A stretch of 64,000 bases of DNA from Sarcophilus harrisii (GCF_902635505.1 NC_045432.1:72361823-72425822), one strand, 5' to 3'; positions 12,444-24,124 are shown, counted from the first letter of the stretch. The notes: generated from the letters alone by a model not told the origin. Made by a program: numbers and translations.

Positions 12444-12805
12444 AAAGTGGGGTCTGCATGTCAAAATTTGTACCAAATGGATTTCAGGATGGAAGCAAAG
12501 AGGGTGACCCCAATTCCTGCTCCCACTAACATAGACACTTCATACTGAAAAACATCCTCATTAGCTGTATCAAATGGACCATCTACTTTCAGCTTGGAAA
12601 GAGTCAAAAGAAAATGAGTCAGAGGAAGTTCTCATCTTCTTCATAAAGGTCTGAGGGCTCCCTTACTTGTTTTCTGTGTGTTTACTTGGATTAGAGCAGA
12701 TGGCCTGGAATTTCAGATTCCACCGAGGAGTTTTCCAAACTTGCTTGCCAGGCTACCATTATCTTTGCCCATGTCTTGGATCTCGGCTGCTTTCTAGATC
12801 ACATG

Positions 12806-13043
12806 TGGGCACAGGGGATTTCTGTTGTTCAAATGCTCTTATGAGTCTCTGTCCAGTCCCCAACCGCCTGAATGTGGATAGAGAAAAAATGTTCTCTGGG
12901 TGTTGAGGTCAAGGTGAAAGGGAGACACTCCACTCCAAGGGAGACACTGAGGGGCAACTGACAAGGCTATACTGTCCCACTTCCATATTGAAACCTCACT
13001 CGTTCATCTGAAGCTCCAGTACTTTATAAGGGTGCTGGACCAC
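12806..13043 (-). pseudogene. NOX1: NOX1 pseudogene exon 9 (stop and frameshift)
   Basis: After acceptor TTCATAG it reads VVQHPYKVLELQMNE, a stop, then [20 protein letters not shown]. Human has VVMHPSKVLELQMNKRGFSM and EVGQYIFVNCPSISLLEW. The TGA is at 12996-12998. A frameshift follows the EW codons, and [20 protein letters not shown] continues in another frame, corresponding to the FAD-binding HPFTLTSAPEEDFFSIHI block. The donor position is not clear. Confidence 0.9.
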
Positions 13044-13271
13044 CTATGAAAGTACATGAGCACACCCTGAATATATTCGCCCCACTATTCCCTCCCTGAT
13101 TCTGTGTAGGATTAGAAGTACTGAGGTATATACTTAATGCCCAGGATTTCATTCTAGCTCCCTTCAAGGCTGCCACCTCTCAGCGCCAAAACGCAAGATG
13201 GTTTCTTTAGGTAGGTGGAGAGGCAGGACAGTACACTCAGTATCAAAGGAGCCCAGCCCCCATCCCTTATT

Positions 13272-13367
13272 CTTGGAGATCAGCACCTTCTGCCATGATC
13301 AGAGGTGCTATTCAAAGACATAGAGGATGACTGGGGCTAGAGCCCACTTCCAGGACTCTAGGGAGAC
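13272..13367 (-). pseudogene. NOX1: NOX1 pseudogene exon 8 (stops, donor lost)
   Basis: After acceptor CTCCCTAG it reads SWKWALAPVILYVFE and then a stop, matching human SWKWILAPVILYICER (sixth membrane helix region). TAG is at 13308-13310 and TGA at 13299-13301. KVLISK aligns with human KVVITK. The expected donor reads AATAAG instead of GT. Confidence 0.88.
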
Positions 13368-16300
13368 AGGGGTAGAAGGCAGATATGACATTAATTACCC
13401 AGGAGTCTGATGCTCCCACTATGCACTCCAACATCTGAGCAGAGCCTTCCTTAGTTCTTCCATTGAAAGAAAGAGAAGGAAAGAAATACCAGCCATTTTA
13501 CTCATTCAGCTGTCATTCAAAGCAGATAATTTCCTGCAGGTTTAAAAGTCTGGCTAAGTAGCAAAACAGAACTAATGTATTTCAGACTGCTAATCTGAAT
13601 AGTTAGCTAATACCAAAAAAACAACAAAAAAATCATTGGGAGTGAGATGGGAAGCAGGATAACATGACCTTGAAAACATCAGGAAGCATGCACATAATAA
13701 CAATGACATCTCCTCCAGTACATCAGGGATCTCATTGACCTAAATGTTCTCTCTCACCCAAGCACACCTGCCCTTCCTGTGTGCCTCTTGTCTCTGTCTT
13801 TCCAGAAATATACTGCAAGGGGGGGGGGGGAGGCAAGAACAACATGTTGGGCACCTTCCACTAGTTTTCTTGCCATTTCAAGGATCCCAGTGGAACACAT
13901 AAGCAGGCCCATAATTCCTCATCACCTGCTATGTGATGTCCCCCTTTGTGATAGCATCATTTATGAAAGATCATATTCAGTGACAGAGCAAGCATTTGAA
14001 CCCAGGTACTCCTCTGACTAGTAGTTGGCCACTCCAAGCTCAGTGTTCGATACAGTCACCATCAATCCTTCCCTTCTTGGGAAACTGAGGGATTATCCCC
14101 CCCAAACAGCTATATCAAATACCTGACATTTTCTTGCCCTCCCCATGCAGTCTCATTGACCTTTTCTCTTGAAGAAGTCTCTAGAAGTGCCACTACAAAG
14201 CACAGCTCAGATGGGCCATGTGGATTTCATATCATGGACGGAACACGGGCATTGCTAAGCATTCGCCGCCAGCATCCCACTTGCTGTTTCACTAGCTCCC
14301 TCCTTAGCCTGCAAGACCCTCAGGCGCTGACTATTTCAACACAGTTTTGTGGATGTCGTTTATTTTTCTATCAGTCACTTCTAGATATCCTACACTTTAT
14401 TCTCATACTACCCCAGTGAGTCATAGGATCAGAGATCTTTAGCTGAAAGGGATGTGAGTTAATCAATGCAGAGGAGGAAACTGAGGCTCAGAAAGGTTAA
14501 GGGCCCTTTTAAAAAACAGTTATATAACACCGACACAGTAACTAACTGGGTAAGTCACATTCGGCACCCATTGCACCCTCCCTCGTCGTTTCTCCCAAAA
14601 AAAGGAGAGAAAGTCATTTCTTCTTCTCTCCTCTAGAGCCAAGGCTGGACACGCCAATTATCATCAGGGATTGACTCTGAGGATCGCATCAGATGGTTTG
14701 TTTCGACACTTCAGAAGGACTGCACTTTCTATTCTTACATGAAGTCAGGGAAGAGGGGGGTTCACACATTTTTACTACTCAAATAGAATATATCCCCCAA
14801 CTCTTGAGTCAGGTAGATGATGGAAAACACAATAGAGAAACATGCCAATCAGTGAAGTAGTCCTTTTTAGCGCCCACTGTGTGTCAGACATTGTGTTAAG
14901 TGCCAGGGATACAAAAAAAAAAGGCAAAAGACAGACCCTGTCTTTGATTCAAAGGAGCTATAGATGAGATAAACTGGGGTAGTCCCAGAGGAAAGGCATT
15001 AAGATTAATTGCAAAAAAGATCCATTTTGCCTTTGGTTTCTTAGTAACACGCACCAAAAAATTCCTTTAATTTAATTAATTAATTCATTTTGCCTTTTTA
15101 GGTAAGAGCTGAGATATTGCTCTCTCGAGACACTTCTTTTGATCTTTTATTTTCTGTGTTTTTGATTCAAAGCGGTCATTCGTTTACAGGCCGTTTTGGG
15201 GGACTACCTTCTGCCTTTCATCCTTTGATCTTTAATCTTTATGAGCAAATAAAAATAAATCCCAGGACCTGAGACACCACTAGCTTTGTCGCACTATCTG
15301 ATCTCATAGATTACTGCTCTAGTTCTATATAACTGTTGTACTATTGGAATCAACAGGATGAAATTTGGAAGCTCATTTCCCATCCCACTTACTCCTACTC
15401 CTTGCCCTTGAGAACAAAGTACCTTTCAAAGGCTTCTGGATCCCGACAGGTTCCTAATAGCCTTAGTTATTATTACCCCCACTGCAATTTTCTCAGGTTG
15501 CCTTGCTATAGTCCATCCTGGTACATGAACAATTGCAACTGGTGTGGACTTTCCAAAGAATATTCTTGTATATAATGCCTAAAGAAAACCCCACCTTTCA
15601 GTTGTTTACTCTTCTGAGAAATTTGAATGGGATTCAGCTCCAGAAGAGATGTCATCCTCTCTACCTTCAGAGAGTAGTCTCAGAAGCTGTTGCTACTATG
15701 AGTTGAAGAGTCATATTTTCTACATCCTTGGGACCTTTCCTTGTGAGGATCTTCTAGATTGTCTTCCCTTTTAGAGCAGGGATCACGTACCATACTTCTT
15801 GAAACAACCCTTCTCCCCAGCCAAGACCTACCAGTATTATATCTGTTCAAAGTGCTCAGTAAGTATCTGCCAAGACTGTGAATGCATTATTAATTCAGGG
15901 AACCTGAGGACCCGAAGGTTCAATTCCTTTTTAAAGGTGAGGCAAATGAAACCAAAATTAAGGGCAGTGACTTGTTCAGGTAGGAAAAAGCAAGGCTGGG
16001 GCTGGAATCCAGGGAGCCAGCCTCTTGAGTGAATGCTTCCCTTTGCTTCCCAGACTGCAACTTTCTTCTTAAGTCAGCAGCGATCCTTGATATGAGCTTT
16101 GGAGGCTTGTCACCCGGTCAGACTCTCCACATGGAGCTTCTGTCCAGTTCCAAAGCATCCTGACTTCACCAGCAGGCAGCTGTTCTGCAGTGTGTTGCAG
16201 AAATTGCCAATAGCCAGTAAGGAGACTCTGCTCTGAGCCACCCTTGTGATCTGGGTCAAATTGTTTAACCTCTTTGAGCCTCAGTTTCTTTTTCTCTAAG

Positions 16301-16689
16301 ATGAGAGACTTGGATTACAAAGGAGTTGACATTTAGAAAACATTTTAAATTTCTCAAAGTATATTATGTTATTTGACCTCCACAAGCCAAGCCTATGCAA
16401 GAAGCCACATGGGTATTATTATTCTTATCTTATAGATGAGAAAACCAAGTTTCAGAGGGCCTCTTAAACCCAAAACTCATAGGGTCAGAGATCTAGAGCC
16501 AGAAAGGACTTTAGAGCCACCAAGACTAACCTCATTTTTAAAAAAAAAAGGAAACTAAGTTCCAGAGTAGTTAAGCCACATGCTGTGATGAAATAAGTAG
16601 CAAGTGATGGAAATGGGATGAAAAGCCAGGCCTTCCTGGCTCCCAGCCAAGGGCTCTATCCACTGCCACCCCTTCCAACTCTGATGCTG
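13368..16689. other. NOX1 pseudogene intron 7 (right part), repeats only
   Basis: No coding exon recognised. MIR-like pieces lie near 14425-14505 (GAGGAAACTGAGGCTCAGAA) and 16240-16460. An L2/MIR-type 3' end lies near 14865-14960 (CATTGTGTTAAGTGCCAGGG). A 10-bp poly-G run is at 13820-13830. Confidence 0.5.
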
Positions 16690-18225
16690 GGGGGATGGGG
16701 GGGTGGAGCCAAGATGGCAGAGAGGAGACATGTTTTTATCTGAGCTCTCCCTGATGTCCCTCAAATCAACACCAAATCAAGCCTCTGAACTGGTTTTAAA
16801 GTGACAGAACACACAAATATTTAGAGCGGAACAAATTTCCAGCAGAAGATACTTTGGAAGAACTTCAGAAAAGGTCTATTTCAATCTGGCCTGGAGAGAC
16901 GCAGCTGAGCACAGGCGCAACACAGAGACCCAGGGTGCTGTGGGTCCCCATGCTGGGGGATCTTCCAGAGGAATCTATAGCCGCGTTGACTACTCTGTCC
17001 TGGTTGCAAACCAGTAGAACAGCAAATTAGCTTCACAGCTAACATCTAACACAAATGGTGAGCCCCTGAACCCCAGAATAATGTGGGACATCTGGCCACA
17101 CCCACCCAGCACCAGAAGTTAATCAGCACTGACCCAGCGTAGACACTGTCATCTGTAGAGGAAGCTTGGACACTCTCCCCGCTTTGCCCTAAAAGAAGAC
17201 CTCAATGTTTAAAAAAAAAATGAGCAAAAAAAAAGAAGTCTGACCATAGATAGTTTTTCATGGAGAAAGAGATTTCAAACCCTGAGGACACTAAAAGTAG
17301 ATCATCTCCAGATGAAGCCCTAATATGATATGAATTGATCCCCATCTTACAGGGCTCTCTTGGAAAAATTCAAAAAGAATCTTAAAAGAGAGTTAGAAGA
17401 AAAATGGGGAAACGAAATGAGAACTTTGTAAGAGGGTTTGGAAAAGGAAACACAGAAATTATCTGAAGAAAACTCCTTGAAAAATAGGCTTAATGAAATG
17501 GAAAAAGCAAATAACTCCTTACAAAATAGATTTGACAAAATGGGAAAAGACAACAACTCCTTGAAAAAACAGGGTATTGGATTTATGAAATGGAAAAAAA
17601 TTATCCATTGATCAAAACAACTCATTAAAAATTCAACTGGCCGAATACGAAAGGAGCTAAAAAAAAAAGGTAACTGAAGAAAATACTTTACTAAAAATTA
17701 AATAAATGGAAATTAATGATTCAATGAGACATCAAGAATCAGTCAAATGAAACAAAAAAAAAAAAGAAAAAAATAGAAGAAAATGTAAAATACATATTGG
17801 AAAAACAATTGACCTGGAAAACAGATCTAGGAGAGACAATCTAATCTGGACTTCCTGAAAACCATGATGACAAAAAAGCTTAGACATGATCTTTCAGGCA
17901 ATCATCAAGGAAAACTTGCCCTGATGTACCAAAACCAGAGGTAAAATAGCAATTTTGAAAGAATTTACTGATTGCTCATGAAAGAGACCTCCAAATGAAA
18001 ACTCCAAGGAACACTGTCGCTAAATTTCCAAATTATCGAATCAAGGAGAAAATACTGCAAGTAGCCAGAAAGAAATAATTCAAATATGGAAGAGTCACAA
18101 TCAGGATTACCCAGGCAGCTTCTACCTTAAAGGATCAAAGGGCCTGGAATCTGATATTCCAAAAGGCAAAGGAACTTGGATTGCAGCCAAGCATCAACTA
18201 TCCAGCAAAACTGAGCATTATCCAA
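16690..18225 (+). mobile_element. L1 5' UTR and ORF1, lacking the 3' half
   Basis: It begins with the L1 5' UTR signature GGGTGGAGCCAAGATGGCAG. A coiled-coil ORF1 follows (repeated ENSLKNRLNEMEKANNSL-type heptads near 17.47-17.57 kb). The ORF1 C-terminal block comes last, recognisable from KEKILQVARKK and RAWNLIFQKAKELGLQPSIN around 18.04-18.2 kb. ORF1 is broken by stops and frameshifts. ORF2 and the 3' UTR are absent, the reverse of ordinary L1 truncation. The break sits beside NOX1 exon 7. Confidence 0.88.
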
Positions 18226-18254
18226 GTGTGATGCCATATGCTGCCTGGAGATTT

Positions 18255-18357
18255 GTACACTATGAGGGTTCACCCCCTTCTCATATGCCTGTGCCTACTT
18301 TCGTGGGGGGGGGGAGAGAAATGTTCTTTCATGCTGTCTTCTGACCTCAGACAATCC
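18255..18357 (-). pseudogene. NOX1: NOX1 pseudogene exon 7 (degraded)
   Basis: Acceptor GTCTCACAG is followed by GGATTGTCTGAGGTCAG, the counterpart of human (G)IVRGQ with the Arg codon changed to TGA (18347-18349). A poly-C run (minus sense) and indels obscure the rest. The 3' boundary is uncertain and lies close to the L1 5' fragment. Confidence 0.75.
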
Positions 18358-18447
18358 CTGTGAGACACCAAAAGAGTAATGGTTTGGACCAGAGGGTGAG
18401 ATAAGGCAAGGAGTGGATAGGTGGGGAGGGGAGGCATCCAGAGACTT

Positions 18448-18629
18448 AATTCCACGAAGTACAAGGCCAGTGAAATAGATGATGAAAAGGTAGTGTGTGT
18501 ACCATTAGACCTCAAAGTAGCAGCAGCAGATAGACTCTGTGACCTCAGATAGAGCCCTGAAGATCAGGGCTAAGGTGATGATCACTCCAGTGTGGAATGG
18601 CTACGTGCTGGTGAACATCAAATGCTCTA
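18448..18629 (-). pseudogene. NOX1: NOX1 pseudogene exon 6 (two stops, heme ligand lost)
   Basis: It reads VEHLMFTST, stop, PFHTGVIITLALIFRALSEV, then CYFEV, stop, WYTHYLFIIYFTGLVLRGI. Human has VEYVTFTSIAGLTGVIMTIA and YFEVFWYTHHLFIFYILGLG. Stops are TAG at 18601-18603 and TAA at 18505-18507. The conserved IHG histidine (CYBB His222, a heme ligand) is Arg, and THH is THY. No GT donor follows. The acceptor CACAG cannot be joined in frame to exon 5. Confidence 0.92.
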
Positions 18630-18736
18630 CTGTGTACAGTCAGAAGGAACAAGAGACAGCCTGTCTCAATGGCTATGTGAATGCCCCTCACCACTCACCC
18701 CAGAAGCCTCAATGCTTGGCCACTGGAGCTACTTAC

Positions 18737-18885
18737 CATGTTTGGGAAGAGAAAAGGGCTTAACCACAGGCTTCCCTTCTCATGGAGGCACAGAGTAGAG
18801 AGGGTGAAAGTCAAGGAGTCCTTATCAGCCTTGTAGCTCATGTTGCACCATTCAAAATTGAACAAGTGAGCAACAATGTGAATGA
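18737..18885 (-). pseudogene. NOX1: NOX1 pseudogene exon 5 (open, splice sites intact)
   Basis: A pyrimidine tract and CTATTTAG acceptor precede it, and GTAAGT follows at 18736. The 149-nt exon reads IHIVAHLFNFEWCNMSYKAD, then KDSLTFTLSTLCLHEKGSLW and LSPFLFPNM, with no stop. Human NOX1 has AIHIIAHLFNFD at the start. The heme-ligand histidines of the IH..AH block are kept. Standing alone it looks functional, unlike exons on both sides. Confidence 0.92.
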
Positions 18886-18904
18886 CTAAATAGAAAAAGA
18901 AGAG

Positions 18905-18985
18905 AGAGATGGAGCAGGAAAGCCTCTGGGAAACAATCATAGACAAAGCCACTCTTTTCTGGGCACTGGGAAAAAGGTCCAGTAT
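18905..18985 (-). pseudogene. NOX1: Possible remnant of NOX1 exon 4
   Basis: The reverse complement reads QKRVALSMIVSQR, which may correspond to HKLVAYMICLHT at the end of human exon 4. Position between exons 3 and 5 fits, but no clear splice sites are seen. An L2/MIR-type 3' end on the plus strand (about 18985-19045) overlaps the upstream side. Confidence 0.3.
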
Positions 18986-19039
18986 CAACACAGTGCCAGA
19001 CACATAGGAGATACTCGGTAGGTGCTTGTTAAGTAATTG

Positions 19040-19165
19040 CTGATGGAGGTCATGGTATAATGGAATTAGAACTAGAAGAAGCCTTTTAGGGTATCAAGTC
19101 CAGCCTTCCCATTTATCAAATGAAGAGACTGAGGTTCAGGGTGGTTAAAGGATTTGCCCATATCA
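19040..19165 (+). mobile_element. MIR-like SINE fragment
   Basis: CCCATTTATCAAATGAAGAG followed by ACTGAGGTTCAGGGTGGTTA is a typical MIR core. Confidence 0.6.
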
Positions 19166-19233
19166 GTCTTGCCCAAGAACAGCAACTGTGGCTGCATTCT
19201 AACATATGTAGTTTCCTAAAGAAATGCAGGCTC

Positions 19234-20239
19234 ATTCTCCAATTGATAAATGGTCAAAGGATATGAACGGTTTTCAGATGAAGACATTGAAACCATTTCT
19301 AGTCATATGAAAAGGTGCTCTAAATCACCACTGATCAGAGAAATGCAAATTAAGACAACTCTGAGGTACCACTACACACCTCTCAGACTGGTTAACTTGA
19401 AGGAAGAGATAATGAGGAATGTTGGAGGGCATGTGGGAAAACTGGGACACTAAAACATTGTTGGTGGAGCTGTGAACGAATCCAAACATTCTAGAGAGCA
19501 ATTTGGAACTATGCTCAAAAAGTTATCAAACTGTGCATCCCCTTTGATCCAGTAGTGTTACTACTGGGCTCATATCCCAGAGAGATCTTAAAGGAGGGAA
19601 AGGGACCCACATGTGCAAAAATGTTTGGGCAGCCCTTTTGATGGTGGCAAAAAACTGGAAACTGAGTGGATGCCCATAAACTGGAGAATGGCTGAATAAA
19701 TTATGATATATGAATGTGATGGAATCTTATTGTTCTATAAGAAATGACCAGCAGCAGGATTTCAGAGAGACTCACGTGAACTGATGCTGAGTGAAGGGAG
19801 CAGAACCTAGAGATCATCATACATGGCAACAACAAGATTATGCAAAAATCAATTCTGATGGATGTGGCTCTTTCCAACAATGAGATGATCCAGGACAGTT
19901 CCAATGATCTTGGGATGAAGAGAGCCATCTTCACCCAAAGAGAGGACTGTGGGAACTGAATGTGGACCACCACACAGAATTTTCACTCTTTTTGTTGTTT
20001 GTTTGCATTTTGTCTTCTTTCTCATTTTTTTTTCTTTTTAACCGGATTTTTCTTGTGCAGCAATATTATTGTATAAATATAGATATAGATATAGATATTA
20101 GATTTAACATATATCGGATTACTTGCCATCTAAGGGGCTGGGGAAAGGAGAAGCAAATTTGGAACACAAGGTTTTGTAAGGGTCAATGTTGAGAAATTAT
20201 CCATGTATATGTTTTGAAAATAAAAAGCTTTAATAAAAA
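19234..20239 (+). mobile_element. L1 LINE, 5'-truncated, with clear TSD
   Basis: ORF2 C-terminus ([20 protein letters not shown] and [19 protein letters not shown]), 3' UTR and AATAAAAAGCTTTAATAAA tail. A perfect 12-bp direct repeat AAATGCAGGCTC flanks it at 19222-19233 and 20240-20251. The reading frame is broken. It lies between NOX1 exons 3 and 5, in intron 3 or 4. Confidence 0.95.
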
Positions 20240-20251
20240 AAATGCAGGCTC

Positions 20252-20985
20252 TTCTTGGCCAACCCTTGGTCTCCTGGAGCTCCAGGGTGGGTCAGTGCAA
20301 TTAGAAGGCCTGGCTTTCAATCTCACTCTCGAAACTCGAGCTCTAAACACAAATTCAGTGTTCTAGCCAGTATCCTGAGCTACTGAGTATATATTATGAA
20401 ACTGGATGTTATCACAGAGAGATTCTAGCGGCTTTTCTCAGTGCAAAATTTTCTAATATCAAGAGGGGAATTCAGTGGCTCTTAAATATATTTCCATATA
20501 ATATAACTTAGGACTGTTTTATTGATAGAAAATGTGGATTGTGGATTTGTATTGGCTATGTATTATAGGCTATTTACTGTGGCCTGCCCATTTACTGTGA
20601 CCAAGTCACCCCCTTGCTGGACCTCAGTTTACCCACTGTTAAAGTGAAAAAGCTGGACTACATGACCTACTTTCTTTCTGTCTGCTTGAGTTACCTGTGT
20701 GCAGGCAAATCATATAGGATCCCAGCTTGTGGAAGGTGAGATTATGATCCAATTGCTTCTTCAACATGCACCTGCAGCACTAGGGACAGTGGATGGGGGA
20801 CCAAAATGTCAGCCGCCTACACCCCAAGATAGAGGCTACCTCTAAAATCCCTCTCCCCGAACTCCCCCCAGGAGCATGAGACCTTGCTCAAAGGGCTTGG
20901 CAAAGAGCTGGGAGTCCATTTCTCGATAAAGATGAGGAACCAGCTCTGAGCTGAGGTTTGGCCCCCAAAAAGATTCGTGGCTCAC
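20252..20985. other. NOX1 pseudogene intron 3 remainder
   Basis: Non-coding. A MIR-like scrap lies near 20600-20680 (CCAAGTCACCCCCTTGCTGG). Nothing else recognised. Confidence 0.45.
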
Positions 20986-21094
20986 CGAGCAGTTGCCCCT
21001 TAGGAATGAGAGTACATTCAGGCACATGGGGAACAGGACCAACAAACTGTTAAAGTTCAGAGCAAGCAGAGGCCTGGATCTATGCTAGTGAAGA
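20986..21094 (-). pseudogene. NOX1: NOX1 pseudogene exon 3 (stop and frameshift)
   Basis: Acceptor CCTTTGCAG and donor GTGAGC are intact. The first frame reads SSLA, stop (TAG, 21080-21082), IQASA, matching human STLACARASA. After an indel the next frame reads LALNFNSLLVLFPMCLNVLS and FLRGNCS, matching LCLNFNSTLILLPVCRNLLS and FLRGTCS. The exon is 109 nt against about 111 in the family. It normally encodes the second membrane helix. Confidence 0.92.
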
Positions 21095-22225
21095 CTGCAA
21101 AGGAAGGGAAGAAGAAGGAGAAAGAAGGAAAAGACAAGGAGAATGAGGAAGAAAGAAGAAGAAAAATTACTTACTGGATCCTGGCCTGGGTAGACACTAT
21201 CAATAAGCTGGACTTTACATTTCGATGAGGAGATATGTTCGAATGGATGAATGAAATGAAAAAACAGATCTCTTTATTAAGCACTCTGTGCCAAGCATTG
21301 TAAACACCAGGGATTTTTCTGGGTATCATTTGGCGTGAGAATCAATGCAGTCATTGAAGGACAGTAACCCAATAGTCAGAGGCAAGTTCCAGATTGCTGC
21401 CTATAAGAGGAATCCTTAAAAGTCTGCAAGAAAACCAAAATATAATCTGTAGGAGCCTAGGTATGTGACCGAGCATCTGGTACATATCTTGAATAAAATA
21501 CTAGAGCTACAATCTGCTTTACTCCAATTTTTTTGATATGGATATCAATGAATGAGATGGTGCGACTAAATTCAAAGGCAAGGAAACCTAAGGGAGGGAG
21601 GGGCAGGTCCTGAACCCCTTATTTGATTATAATGTTTTCTCTTGCCAGCTTTTTCTCTGGCTTATAACCCCTATCCTCACCATGGCCCGTAGCTGTTCCA
21701 GCCCTCAGTTCTTTCCTGGACCATCATTGCTGCAATGATTTCACCATCCTCCCTTCTCTACCTTGACCCTTTGCTGAATCAGTTCAACCCTATACTGAAA
21801 TCCCTAGTCCCTTTTCTTACTGCTTATCACTCCAGCCTTGGATTACTTCCACTACGCACCATCTTCACTCCTATTTGTGTGAAGTCCAATGGCATTTTAG
21901 AAAAGCACAAAATCCTGCTGATCGGTTCCATGAAAAATTTAGGTTCCATTCTTTCAAGTGGACCCTCACAGCAGCAAGACAATACTTTGACACCTCCCTA
22001 ATTAACTCTCATTCGCCCCAAGAGCTAGATTTCCTTACCTATGAACTGAATAAAGACATTCCATTTATTGGTATCAGTACCAAAGAAATTGGAGTCGAGT
22101 GGATCATAGAGCCTGTAATCCAAACTTTTTTATGCCATCCTCAAGCCTTCTAAAGCACTTTTCCATGCCTCTTTCCAAGCTGAGGACTTTTCCTCATACT
22201 TCCTGGAAAAAATTGGAGCCATTCA

Positions 22226-23649
22226 TCGACCCACACTTCACAACATATACCAAGATAAGGTCAAAATGGGTTCATGACCTAGGCATAAAGAATGAGATTA
22301 TAAATAAATTAGAGGAACACAGGATAGTTTACCTCTCAGACCTGTGGAAGAGGAAGGAATTTATGACCAGAGAAGAACTAGAGATCATTACTGATCACAA
22401 AATAGAAAATTTTGATTATGTCAAATTGAGAAGTTTTTGTACAAACAAAACTAATGTAGACAAGATTAGAAGGGAAGCAATAAACTGGGGAAATATTTTT
22501 ACAGCTAAAGGTTCTGATAAAGGCCTCATTTCCAAAATATATAGAGAATTGACTCTATAAGAAATCAAGCCATTCTCCAATTGATAAATGGTCAAAGGAT
22601 ATGAACAGACAATTCTCAGACAAAGAAATTGAAATTATTTCTAGCCATATGAAAAGATGCTCCAAGTCATTATTAATCAGAGAAATGCAAATTAAGACAA
22701 CTCTGAGATAGCACTACACACCTGTCAGATTGGCTAGAATGACAGGGAAAGAATAATGCCAAATGTTGGAGGGGATATGGGAAAACAGGGACACTAAGAC
22801 ATTGTTGGTGGAATTGTGAATACATCCAACCATTCTGGAGAGCAATCTGGAACTATGCTCAAAAAGTTATCAAACTGTGCATCCCCTTTGATCCAGCAGT
22901 GCTTCTACTGGGCTTATACCCCAAAGAGAAACTAAAGAAGGGAAAGGGACCGGTATGTGCATGAATGTTTGTGGCAGCCCTCTTTGTAGTGTCCAAAAAC
23001 TGGAAACTGAGTGGATGCCCATAAACTGGAGAATGGCTGAATAAATTGTGGTATATGAATATTATGGAATATTATTGTTCTGTAAGAAATGACCAGCAGG
23101 ATGATTTCAGAAAGGCCTGGAGAGACTTATACGAACTGATGCTGAGTGAAATGAGCAGGGCCAGGAGATCATTATATACTTCAACAGCGATACCATATGA
23201 TGATCAATTCTGATGGACCTGGCCATCCTCAGCAATGAGATGAACCAAATCAGTTCCAATGGAGCAGTAATGAACTGAACAAGCTACGCCCAGTGAAAGA
23301 ACTCTGGGAGATGACTAAGAACCATTACATTGAATTCCCAATGCCTATATTCTTGCCCACCTACATTTTGGATTTCCTTCACAGCCTAACTGTACAATAT
23401 TTCGGAGTCCAATTCTTTTTGTACAGCAAAATAACGGTTTGGTCATGTATACTTATTGTATATTTAGTTTATACTTTAATAGTATTTAATTTATACTTTA
23501 ACATATTTAGCATCGACCGGTCATCCTGCCATCTAGGGAAGGGGGTGGGGGGGAAGGAGGGAAAAAATTGGAACAAAAGGTTTGGCAATTGTCAATGCTG
23601 TAAAATTACCCATGCGTATAGCTTGTAAATAAAAAGCTATTAAAAAAAA
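22226..23649 (+). mobile_element. L1 LINE, 5'-truncated, inserted in the L2
   Basis: It begins in ORF2 with IKNEIINKLEEHRIVYLSDL, keeps a long open stretch to KGLISKIYRELTL, then breaks. The C-terminus and a 3' UTR with TTTTTGTACAGCAAAATAAC follow. The perfect 12-bp duplication TGGAGCCATTCA is at 22214-22225 and 23650-23661. L2 sequence resumes on the other side. Confidence 0.95.
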
Positions 23650-24124
23650 TGGAGCCATTCACTGAGACCTTCTTTTGTTCCCCATCACTTCATCTCACAT
23701 TAATCACATGTCTTCCCTGATAATTTCCTCCTTCATTCCTGTCTTACATGAAGAGGTAGCCCTTCTCTTTGCCAAGCCAAATCCCTCTATATCCTCACTT
23801 GACTCTATTCCACCTTTCTTCTCCAGCAGATTGCCCCTTCTATCATCTTCTTCCTCTCTGTCTCTCTCTTTCTCCTTCTGTCTCTGCCTTTCTCTGTCTC
23901 TCCTTTAATTCCTCCCTCTCCACCAGCTTTCTCTGCTACCTACAAATGTGCTTATGTTTTCCCTATCTTGTCCTCCTATATTTCTCCTGCCCTTCTCAGC
24001 TGAATTCAGAGAGCCATCTATATCCAAGATCTTCATTTCCTTTCTTCCCACTCTCTTTGAAACTCTTTACAATCTGGTTTCTGACCCCCTCATTCAACTG
24101 AAACATCTTTTTCCAAAGTTATAA

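Larger units (their letters stand above)
11741..12592 (-). pseudogene. NOX1: NOX1 pseudogene exon 10, split by two L1 insertions
   Basis: The right part (12444-12592) follows acceptor TTTCCAAG and reads [19 protein letters not shown], then [17 protein letters not shown] and KSIWYKF. This matches human [19 protein letters not shown] and its continuation. The left part (11741-11766) ends KTKR at donor GTAATT. With the duplicated target removed, the exon is 162 nt, about the family length. A TGA at 12461-12463 replaces the Gln after KF. The Pro of GVTPFAS, whose CYBB equivalent (Pro415) is needed for NADPH use, is Leu. Confidence 0.93.

Noticed and set aside
18695-19003. 102-codon minus-strand frame as an independent small gene
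   Set aside because: The conserved middle is NOX1 exon 5; both sides run into introns beyond good splice sites.
22099-22560. 153-codon frame as a host gene
   Set aside because: The C-terminal two thirds is L1 ORF2 and the beginning is L2 sequence; the join is at an insertion site.
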